Below, piece by piece: positions 55,158-64,000 of a stretch of DNA of 64,000 nt. The position numbers and the translations under genes were made by a program. Every line of letters begins with the position of its first letter. The first letter of the stretch is position 1. Below the pieces are notes generated by a model. The model was not told the origin of the DNA, made no database searches, and saw only the letters and a list, made by a program, of their open reading frames with translations. This DNA comes from Cyanophora paradoxa (taxonomy: Eukaryota; Glaucocystophyceae; Cyanophorales; Cyanophoraceae), in NCBI GenBank assembly GCA_004431415.1, contig QPMI01000100.1, positions 62,001-126,000 of the forward strand. The letters are read 5' to 3'.

Positions 55158-58100
55158 ATGTTTTCTGTTGAATCGCAAGCACAGCGCGCAGCGATGCGCA
55201 GCTCGGCGGCAGCTGGGCGAGGAGCGAGCCCTCCTTTGCAGGGCAGCAGCTCAGCGTCGCCGGCGCCAGCGGGGCGAGGACGGGGTGCCGGCGGCTCTCC
55301 CGGACCCCCTGCCGCGTTCGCGGCGCCCCGACGCCCCGCCGAGAGCCCGTGGCACTTCGTGGCCCCCGTGGAGCTGCGGCGGGAGAACATCGTCCAGTAT
55401 GTCGGAGAGACGCGCTTGGACGACGGCCTGCGGGTGCGTGCGGCTCCCGAAGGGCGCGCGGGCCGCGGACGGCGCAGTGACGAGGCGAGCGGGCGCAGGT
55501 CGCCGTGCAGAGGCTGTGCAGCGAGGAGGAGCTGCCCGAGAACCCTTACATGTACCTGGCGAGGCAGCTGCGCGTCCTGGAGCCGCGGGACGAGTCGTGG
55601 GACCGCGAGAACGAAGCGATCCTGGAGGAGCTCTCGAACCGCGTCGCCGTCTCGGACCCCGTGACGACGATCTCGCACGCGGAGGGCGACGCGAGCTTCT
55701 GGGGTCTGCCGAACGTCGTCCGCTTCGTCGACCTCAAGCGCGCCCCGCGGCTCAAGGCGCGACACCCCTCCCATCCCTTGCCCCGCCCCTCCCCTCCTCT
55801 GAACTTCGCGCCCGGTGCAGGACACGCTTCTCAAGTTCGTGTCGAAGCCCGCGGGCACGTACGACGAGTATCAGGTGCGACGCGCCCGGCCCGGCCCACC
55901 TCAGCCGCCCCCGGGCCGGCCCGATCCGGCGCCAGGTGCGGGTGCTGCCGTCGCTCGGTGGGGACTACGCCTTCTACGGTCGCCTGGTGCCGCACCCAGC
56001 GGAGCTTCTACTGCGTGAGGCTCACGTCGTGGAGGTGCCCGCGTCCCGCGCCTCCAGCGGGTCTAGGAAAGAATAGGATGGGGCAGGAAGGCCCCACCCG
56101 CCCTCGTTAGTCCAGCCTCGCTCCTACCTCGGGCGAGTGATCCCGCCTGACCCGAGGCCTGGGCGCAGGGCCCGAAGCTGGAGGCGGCGCTGAACCTGTT
56201 CGCGCTGAACGTCCTCGCCGACGCCTTCGCCCTCGACGAGGCCCTCCACTCCGTCATCGGCGCGTACTCCCCGCAACTCGAGAGATCAAATTAGCCTCCC
56301 GTGACGCGGCCGGCCGCGCAGGCTTCGTGATCGAGGACGAGGCGCGCGGGGAGGGCGCCGCCCGCCGCTGGGCCATGGCCGACATGCGCGAGCGCAAGGC
56401 CGCCTTCATGGGCGAGGTCCGCCCCTCGCTAAGAAGATTAGAGACGAGGAAGGAAATGGACTCTCTGCTCACTTCCTCGCCCTTCGTGTGCACAGCTGAA
56501 GGTGGCGGCGGTGGCGCGGCGGCGGCTGACGGCGGAGGTCCTCGCGCACCTCTCGGCGGAGGAGTGGGAGACGGGCGCCGAGCCGGCGATGTACGTGCGC
56601 CTCCTCAAGCAGTACACCTTTCACTTCGCCGCCTCCGAGGAGCGCCCCGCCGTCCTCCAGTGCGCCGCCGCTCAGACGGCTCAGACCGCTCAGAAAGAGA
56701 GACTCTGACTCGTCTCCTCTTCCTGCCGCGCAGGGCGTCGAACTACGGGCCGGCGCCGCTGGAGGCGGTCCTGGACGGGGTCTTCCTCGAGAAGGAGGAC
56801 GCCGACGCGTACGTCGCCCTCCACTTCGACGAGGACCGCCGCTTCACCCTCGGGCCCTCCTCCCGCGCCTTCCGGTGCTGCACCACCCCCTTCTCCTGTC
56901 TTGCTTGTTGGCCTTCTTACTAAGCTTCGACCGCAGGGCGGAGATGCTGGCGCGGCTCTTCGCGGCGGTACGCCTGAACGACCAGCTGAGCGTCGCCCGC
57001 GTCGCCCTGCGCCTCGCCCTCATGGACGGCCACTTCGAGCTCGTCCCCTCCCTCCACCGCATGCTCGCCTCCCCCGCCGCCGCCCTCGCCGCCACCTCCG
57101 CCACGAACGCGACGCTGCAGCGGCTCCTCGCCGCGCGCGGGCCGCCCTCCAAGATGGAGGAGATGGGGCGCACGCTGGGCGCCATGTACGTCTCCTACGC
57201 CCAGCGCCTCTCGGACGTCGCCGCCTCGAACAGCTCGTCGGACGTCATCGCCCTGCGGCCCGCGCTGGCCGCCACGCTGGAGTCCCTCTCGGGGGCCGCC
57301 GGCGCCGCGGGCCGCCCCGCCTCGCTCCTCCTCAACGAGCAGACGGCCCCGCGGCTGCGCCGCCTGCGCGCCATGTGCGAGGCGGTGGCCCTCACGATGG
57401 CCGAGGACCTCGCCGCCGGCTGCCTCGACGTCCGGGCGAGCCAACCGCGGCCCCACTCTCTTTCTCTCGGCTCACGGCCCCGCAGGAGTACACGAGGCAG
57501 TGCGAGGTTGAGCTGCAGAAGCTGCAGGTGAAGCTCCGGCAGCCGCCGCCGGCCCCAACCGTCGTGCCCATGGGCGCGCGCCCTCCCGCCCCACTTCACT
57601 TCTGCCTTCTTATCGCCTGCCTCCCCAGTCGTGCTGGTTGGGGAGGAGGTGAGGGCGCTAGAGGGGCGGCGGACGGTGCCGCGGGACCAGAGCCGCGAGT
57701 ACGTCCTCGCGACGTTCCTCTCCGACATGCTCGTCGACGTCCGCCTCACCCACATCCTCTTCAACGTGAGCGGATCGAATTCGATCCGATATTGTGAGTG
57801 TCGACAAGGAATCTCTTTCAACTCGTGTACCCCCGCAGCTGCTGTGCGACACGCTCGTGCCGAACCCGTACCCGGTGCTGGTGCGGCACTTGAAGGCGGC
57901 GGGTCTGCGGTCCCAGCTGCGCAAGGGCGACGACGAGGCGATCCTCTCGCTGGCCCGCGGGCAGCTCGCCCTCGCCGACGCCCCCCGCTTCATCTACTCG
58001 GCCCGCTCCGCCGCGGCCCCCGGATCCGCCGCCGCCATCGCCGCCGGGCCGGGGCAGCAGGCGGCCGGGGCGCAGTGCTTCGGGCTCGCCTCGGCGCTGG

Positions 58101-59488
58101 CCTTCGCGGACCCCCTCCTCCTCGCCGCCCTCCGCGTCGGCCTCCGGGCCCTCTTCCTCGCGGCCCCGCCCCCCCTCCAGGGGTACGAGTGCACCGTGCG
58201 GGGCGCCCTGGCCGGCCATGCGGTGGTGATGGGCCGCCTCGTGCGGATGGAGCCGGGCCTGCCGCTGGGCCTCCTGGAGCGCGTCGACGTGGTCGAGGAG
58301 CTGCGCGTGACGGGCCCCAGCGTCGAGCTCGCGCTGCACCTCGCCGCCTCGACCATCGCCTCGCACACGGAGCGCGTCGCCCTCTCCAGCCCGCACGTCG
58401 TCGAGGCCCTCGAGGCCCACGGCGCTGCCCGCTTCGGCGCCCGCGAGGTCGTGCAGCAGCGCGACGCGGTCGTCGGGTCGCTCTCGCAGGCGCTCCGCCT
58501 CGGCCAGCGGGTCTCCCTCCGCGGCGTCGCCCTCGTCGGGGAGACCTACCTCCCCTTCGAGCAGTTCTTCCACGTCCACTACATCAACCCCTCCAACGCC
58601 GCGTCCGCCCCCCCCCCCGCCCGCGCCCCGTACCCCCCACCCTTGCCTTTTCTTACCCGGAGCAGGGTGCACCCGTACGGGGACGTGGCGTACCCCCCGG
58701 TCTTCTTCCGCGCGTACTTCACGGCGGAGGACGCGCGGGCGGCGGTCGAGCTCTCGCCGCACCTCCCGGGCAAGGGTGACCCGCTCGCCTCCGAGTCGGC
58801 CCGCGAGCTGCGGGGCGCGCTGAAGGCGGAGGCCGGGGCGGCCAGCGCGAAGGGACTCTACCGAGCCGCCTACGACGCGCTGGTGCAGCTGCTGGCGATG
58901 GACGAGGGGCGCGACGGGGCGCCGCTCCTCGCAGCCGCCCGCTTCCTCCGCTCCCCGGCGGGGGTCGTGGCGCACCTGCGCTCCCAGACGCAGGTCGCCC
59001 TCACGATCGCATCCCGGCCCCCGGCCTCGGCGCGCCCGCCTTCTTCCTTTCCGCCTTTCTCTTTCCCCTCTCTGAGTCGCGGGCACGCAGGGGGCGGTGC
59101 ACGAGGGGGCGTGGCGGCAGCTGACGGAGGGGATGGCCGTGCGGGCGTCGCGGTTCCTGCAGGACCCCGCGAACGTCTTCTTCACCGGCATGCAGCGCCT
59201 CGCGCTGGACTGGGCCCTCTCCCTCCAGCGCCTGGACGTCTCCGAGTCCCGGGAGCGCCGCGAGGGCGCCCTGCAGGCCGCCGAGGACCTCGAGACCTTC
59301 CTCTACGTCACCGAGGTGTTTCAGCGACTAATCTACTAAGTTCCAAGTCTTTCTTTCTTTGATCTTCGTTCCAGATGTGCGTTGGGGATCTGGTGCACGA
59401 CGGGCACCCGGCCGCGGACGCCCTCTTCCGCGCCTTCCGCGCCGCCGCGGGGCCAGCCCTCCACCACGTCCCCTCCGCCCACCCCTAG
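55158..59488 (+). CDS. Large protein of unknown function with N-terminal DPY-30/RIIa-like motif
   Basis: Fifteen exons: 55158-55433, 55499-55756, 55821-55874, 55936-56034, 56169-56259, 56322-56416, 56496-56659, 56734-56874, 56937-57429, 57486-57573, 57629-57765, 57839-58602, 58666-58993, 59091-59315, 59375-59488; 1108 aa. After a Ser/Ala/Pro-rich N-terminus it reads IVQYVGETRLDDGL then LPENPYMYLARQLRVLE, which resembles the DPY-30/RIIa dimerisation-docking helix pair with its NPxxYLA signature. The rest is mostly helical with no family I know (GYECTVRGALAGHAVVMGRL and YLPFEQFFHVHYINPS are examples). Introns 55757-55820, 56260-56321 and 57574-57628 use GC donors. If the motif is real, attachment to a DPY-30-binding scaffold, often ciliary, is possible. 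The start could also be the ATG at 55194. It is divergent from the TRAPPC3 pseudogene. Confidence 0.75.
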
Positions 59489-59728
59489 CGCCCTCTTCTC
59501 TTCGCGAATCGACACATCGTTTTTCAGATATGTGACGGGGTATCGTAATTCGGTAGAGAATGGGGTACAGGGGTTTTTGAGGGGTACGGGATTCGCGGGT
59601 TGGGCCGAAGGCGCGCGGGCGGGTTCAATTCGCCCCTTCTGGTGCGCGCTGCCGCTGGAAGGCTGCGCCGCATCCGGTGCGCTTGTCTGTCGCATTCGCG
59701 CGTTAGGAGCCGCCAGCGCGGCAGATCA

Positions 59729-61920
59729 ATGTCGCATATCACCGATCGAACCGCCCGCGCGCAGCGCTTTCAAGCCATGTCGCCGCTGGAAGAGCTTCCA
59801 AATGAGATCCTCATGCGCATTGTCGAGCCCCTGGGACTCCGCGAGGCTTTGCGCGCGCTGCCGGCGGTGAGCCGGCGCGTGAGGTCCTGTGTGGAAGCCT
59901 GCGAGTGGGACGAGCTCACCATCGAATCGCGCCTGGATGGCGGTAGCGCGGCGGGCGAGCTGCGGCGCTGGGCCGAGCGGGCGGGGGTGCGCGGCGCCCG
60001 TCCAAGGGTCGCGGCCCTCACCATCGACGACCCGGGCCTGGCGGAGGCGGACGCGTTCGGCCTCGTGCCTCCCGCCATCGCAGCGTTTTCGTCGCTTAAA
60101 CGGCTCTCCGTGCGCCCGCCGCCGTTCTGCCGCCGGCTTGTTCTGCCGCGCGCCCGGCCGAGCCTCGAGCGCCCTCGCGCAGGTGCGGGTCGGGGACCCC
60201 GCTCCCCCATTCGCGACGCCGCCGTGCATCTCCTTTGGGACGTTTCCCGTGCCGCCCCGCACGTTGGACGTCCGCCACGGCTTCGCCCGGGCGGTGGTGG
60301 CGGCAGCAGAGGCGGCCTCCGCCGCGGGCCTCGAGGAGCTCAGCATCGACTTCGAGCTCCACGAGACCTGCGCCACGCCCGTCATCCGTGCGCCGTGCCA
60401 GCTCCGTCTGGAGTTAAGTTCCGACCGACCGTCGGACCCGGCCCGCAGGCGGCGACCACAGGGCGGGCTTCCTGGAGGACCTGAGCCGCCTTCCGTCCCT
60501 CCGGCGCCTCGAGATCGCCGGCTACTGCGCGGTGTCGCCGGAGCTGCTCGGCGCGATCGGAGCCGCGGCGCCGGGCCTCGCGGCGCTGGGCGTGCGCCTG
60601 GCGGCGGACCGCCCCGAGCAAGAGATCTGGCACACGCCGCCCCCGGACCCCTTCGATCACGAATCCATCGACGATTTCGCGACTTGGGCCGAGGAGGCCG
60701 GGGGCCCCGGCGGATCAGGCCCGCCCTCGCCCCCTCCGCCGCCCGAGGGCGAGAACGAGGACGAGGACGAGGGCGGGACGCCCCTGCCCGCGGATGGCCT
60801 TCCCCCCTGGCTGCCGCCCCCGCCGGAGCAGCTGGATGCCGAGGAGGCGGCGGCCCTCGTCGAGGCGGCAGAGGCCCTCGCCGCGGCGCTTCCTCGCCTC
60901 CAGGAACTGACCCTCGCCTTCCGCGGCACCCTCGCCCCGGGCGGCCTCCACGCCCTCGCCGCCCGGCTGCCCCTCCGCCGCCTCGGTGCGCCTTGATTCA
61001 GCTCCCCGGCTTCCAAAGCTAGCTAAGCTCGTTCTGACCTCCCGCGGTCGGCTCTAGATCTCTCGTTCTTCAGGATGGCAAGGGGGTGCCTCGCCGCCAT
61101 CGCCGAGGGCCACGCCCACCGGCCGGCGGGCGCCCCCGCCCTCGAGTCTCTCGCCCTCCGCTGGCCCCCAGGGGTCTCGTCGGACGCCCCGGAGGACGTC
61201 GGACACCAGCTTCCCGCCCTCGCGCGCCTACCCCTCCGCTCCCTCACCCTCGGCGAGGTAGTCCTCCCGCCCAGCGCCCTGCGGCCCCTCTGCGCCCTCC
61301 GCGAGCTCCAGTCGGTGGAGCTGCACGTGCGCGCGGACGAGAGCGAGGACCCGGGGGCCCTCCCCGCCCTCCTCGCGGCCTTCCCGTCCCTTGCCTCGGC
61401 GCACCTCGTCCTGGAGGAGGTCCCCGAGCAAAGGACGGCCGTGCACCTCGTCCTGGAGGCCCTCGCGGCCGCCCTCCCCGCCGCCGGCGCCCTCACCCTC
61501 GGCATTTCCCTGCGGCTCGCGCATCTCCCGTCCCGCAGGGATGCCCTCCCGCCGGCCGCCGCCGCCTTCCTGCAAGCCGCCGCGGACCGCCTCGTCTCGT
61601 ACGAGCGCGGCGGCCTCTGGCCCGTCCCGCCCCTCGCCGACGAGCTGGCGGCCCTGGGGGCCTGCCGCCACCTCCGCCGCTGCCGCCTTACCCTCCACCC
61701 GGCCGCCAAGTTCAGCCCCCAGGACCTCGCGCTCTTCCAAGCGCTAGGCCCCCTCTCTGGAAGCCTGGAGATCGTGGTGGCGACCTTCCACCCGCAGTAC
61801 GGGCCACCGTGGCGCTTCACGGAGGAGCAGGAGGCGGCAGCCGTGCGGCTGCGGGACCTCTTGCCCCACTGGCGCATCGCCACCCGTGTCGACGAGGCTT
61901 ACTACCCCGGGGTCAACTAG
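59729..61920 (+). CDS. F-box protein with leucine-rich repeats
   Basis: Four exons, 59729-60109, 60183-60405, 60449-60985, 61058-61920; 667 aa. The F-box lies near the N-terminus (SPLEELPNEILMRIVEPLGL, then ALPAVSRRVRSCVEACEW). Degenerate leucine-rich repeats follow throughout (AAFSSLKRLSV, LSRLPSLRRLEIAGY, LPRLQELTLAF, LPLRRLDLSFFRM, LRELQSVELHV). An acidic Pro-rich insert (EGENEDEDEGG) breaks the middle. It should be an SCF ubiquitin-ligase substrate adaptor. The last intron's acceptor (CTCTAG at 61057) was chosen over the nearby TTCAG because it keeps phase and completes an LRR. A reverse CTGTACCCC lies at 59562-59570, 159 bp upstream. Confidence 0.85.
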
Positions 61921-62939
61921 CTATAGCCCATGGCCAGTAGGCTCTTAGCTCGTCTCATGATCAGAAGACTATACCAATTGCAAGTCCCTCTGGAGTCCAA
62001 CAGCCCTCACCCATACTGCCATGGTGAATTTGATGATCCGATGATCCTCTGAGCCTTCCGAAGTTCTACAATTTCACGGGTTTAATTCCAAACGTTTTAA
62101 CCAAATGATGAAAGTTCAGCATGCCTTTCAGCCTAGGCCTGCAGCTGGATCGACTACGGGAGTGCAACTAGTACTTGACCGTCGGACAAGTTGAGCATAC
62201 ATGCGCATATATGGCCGGGCCTCGGCCTGGCCGCGGGCCGGGCAGAGATTCGGCTGAAAAGAATCTTGAATGTTGAATTCGAATTGGCTCTTCAAGGCTT
62301 AGGCTGTGACTCAATGGAGACCCTTCGAATTCAGCATTTCCTCAGGGAGTCAGCCCGAGTCGGGCCTGTCAGCCGCTCATGATCAGCGCTAAAGCATTCC
62401 TGTCAGCCGGTGCATGCACTGCAGCTGAGCCTTGAATATTCCTGGCCGCCGGGCGTACGCGTTGATGTGTCTACTGCTTTCTCTCTCAGACTGAGAGTAA
62501 AGAGTAGAGAGTAGTAGTGAGAAGACTCTCTCAGTCTCTTCTCAGAGTCTGTCGACGTCAAAGTTGATCACTGAGTCATATGCATGATCATGATGCGCTG
62601 TGGCACATGCATGCAACTTGCCGCACTGCGGCAGTGCCAAATTAACAGTAAACTTGACTCAGTAAAAACACACCCGTGGACTGGCCATGGGGTAACAGGC
62701 CAGGGTCGACGTCCCCTACCGTAGTACGACAGGAGAGAGAGACTCTGAGAGAGAGAGATCTAGAAAGCAGTAGATCTAGACCGGGTACCGTCGGACGCGA
62801 TACGTATACTGGTGGCGGTGTCCCGGGCGGCCTGGCAGTGGAGCTTGAAATTCGAGAGCCGCTGAGCATCATGATCAGGCAGACTCAAGAGATCTAGATG
62901 TAGAAGCACTGGGGAAAAAAAAACAAGCTACGGGGACAA
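61921..62939. other. Intergenic
   Basis: Between the F-box gene and the tRNA gene. No gene seen. Short GAGAGT/CTCTCAGACT repeats cluster at 62480-62550 and 62725-62760. Confidence 0.5.
62915..62923 (-). terminator. Pol III T-run terminator of tRNA-Val
   Basis: Nine A on the + strand, i.e. nine T on the tRNA strand, 16 nt past the tRNA 3' end. RNA polymerase III stops at such runs. Confidence 0.75.
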
Positions 62940-63011
62940 TAGCCCGACCGGGAATCGAACCCGGATCTCCGCTGTGTTAAAGCGGTGTACTAGCCGCTAT
63001 ACTATCAGGCC
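62940..63011 (-). tRNA. tRNA-Val (anticodon AAC)
   Basis: 72 nt, no intron. The acceptor stem GGCCTGA pairs with TCGGGCT (two G-U pairs). The anticodon arm is CCGCT-TTAACAC-AGCGG, anticodon AAC. The T arm CCGGG-TTCGATT-CCCGG carries the B box. Discriminator base is A; CCA is not encoded, as usual in eukaryotic nuclear genes. Confidence 0.93.
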
Positions 63012-63394
63012 GGTTGGAAGTGCTGACCAACTCAGCCAAGTGATTCTGCAACATCTCTTCTCCACGACACAAAGACGTACGCGTCGGCCGGCTATAGCTA
63101 GCAGCAGCATCGATCGCTGCTCCATACAACCCAACCGCTAGCTGCCGCGGCCAGCCGTGCGCGCTCTCGAATCAGCGCCTTGCCTGGAGTACTTCCCGTC
63201 TGGCTTGTGTCTTGAGCAAGGCGGTCCACACAGCGAATTGCTGGCCTCAAGAGCGCACGTAGCTAAAGGCTAGCTAGATCTCCTAGGCGCACGCGCGACT
63301 GCTTCGGACCGGGGGACGCCAGCATTGGAGCAAGCCACGCGCGCCACGCGTGCTGGAAAAGAGATGAAGAGTACCAGTATCTAGGAGCAAAGCT
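63012..63394. other. Intergenic
   Basis: Upstream of the fibronectin-III gene and of the tRNA 5' end. No gene seen. Confidence 0.5.
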
Positions 63395-64000
63395 ATGACG
63401 TCTTCGCCCAGCACCGCGCTGGTGCGGGGACTGCGTGCGCGTACGCGAGAGCCAGATGCATCAAGACTGCTCCTCGCCTTCGCCTTCATTCTCCTGGGGA
63501 GCCCATCAGTGAATGCAACGCCTCCAAAGATCGAGCTCATCACGAGGCTAGAAGATGGACAGTACTCGAATGCGATTCGGCTTTCGTGGACTGTGCCAGC
63601 GACGGGCATTAATTACATATATAACGTGCTGGTGAGTGCGTGACTTTCTTGTATGCTTTCTCTGTCTCACTGGCCGACAGGGTCGCTTTACGCCAGCGGC
63701 AGGAGGCGCTGTCGCTTTCGATGCGAACACCACCAGCAACTTCTTTACACGAACGGGCCTGCAGCCTGGCACGCAGTTTCAGGTGACAGTGCGGGCAATC
63801 GATCTCACTGATGTCGATCCCGTGCGTTATGTTCCAATAGCGATTTGTGGTTGCCAAATTCTTGACCAGAATTACGTTTTTCAGGTTGGCCCGTGGTCTC
63901 CACCAGCTATCTCCTCAACTCGTGCTGGTGAGTGCCAGGCACGCCTGCAGGCCAGTTATCCAACACGTCAAACCTTCTATTCTCGCAGGCGGAAGCTTCA
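63395..64000 (+). CDS. Secreted or membrane protein with fibronectin type III domain, 3' partial
   Basis: Exons 63395-63631, 63681-63821, 63885-63927 and 63989 to beyond the right edge; introns 49, 63 and 61 nt, all in phase. The N-terminus has an Arg-rich lead and a signal-peptide core (LLLAFAFILLGSPSVNA). Then one FN3-like domain: PPKIELITRL, NAIRLSWTVPA, YIYNVLGRF, RTGLQPGTQFQVTVRAID and VGPWSPPAISSTRAG. The LQPGTQFQVTVRA and GPWSPP strings are typical FN3 strands F and G. Such domains mediate extracellular contacts; the rest of the protein lies outside the window. The start is the first ATG before the signal peptide. Confidence 0.8.

Overview
The window is nuclear DNA of a high-GC, gene-dense, intron-rich unicellular eukaryote. 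Almost every gene is cut by short introns (mostly 48-80 nt, donor usually GTGCGC/GTGCGT, acceptor CAG). The content is purely eukaryotic: an SR splicing factor, a mitochondrial PDH subunit, Ku70, TRAPPC3, BTB and F-box proteins, a chromodomain protein and a Pol III tRNA. A sperm-tail PG-rich repeat protein hints at a flagellated cell; the plant-type SC35-like factor sits beside an E3BP-like PDH subunit. I cannot name the species. Gene models were spliced by eye, checking that exon phases and known domains agree; spans are gene extents and exon lists are given in the evidence.

Layout. 1-13 kb is a single-copy housekeeping block: PG-rich repeat protein (+, cut by the left edge), SCL splicing factor (-), E3BP-like protein (+), BTB-BACK-DUSP protein (-), acyl-CoA-binding protein (-), Ku70 (+). 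13.2-17.1 kb holds one complete P-type ATPase (959 aa). From about 16.3 to 33.2 kb an 8.43-kb unit is tandemly repeated; it carries an ATPase 3' part, a GC-rich 40-bp minisatellite, a LamG-domain secreted protein gene (-) and palindrome- and homopolymer-rich spacer. The extra ATPase copies are broken. 34-41 kb has a 122-aa membrane protein (-), a hairpin, a chromodomain/SIM/SAM protein (+) and a second small membrane protein (-).

41.0-45.7 kb and 53.9-58.6 kb are a segmental duplication of a divergent pair: TRAPPC3 (-) and a 1108-aa unknown protein (+). The first block has an intact TRAPPC3 and a truncated large gene fused to an ATPase tail. The second has a TRAPPC3 with a nonsense codon and the intact large gene. 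Between the blocks lie a coiled-coil gene, a 90-bp repeat, a fourth ATPase fragment, a third LamG copy and an 820-bp foldback element with 158-bp perfect inverted ends. The right end has an F-box/LRR gene, tRNA-Val(AAC) and the start of a fibronectin-III protein.

The strongest points for a second look are reciprocal decay in the duplicated pair, the foldback element, the E3BP-like loss of the catalytic histidine, BTB-BACK-DUSP fusion, frequent GC-AG introns, a recurrent CTGTACCC promoter word, and the mosaic ATPase/LamG array.
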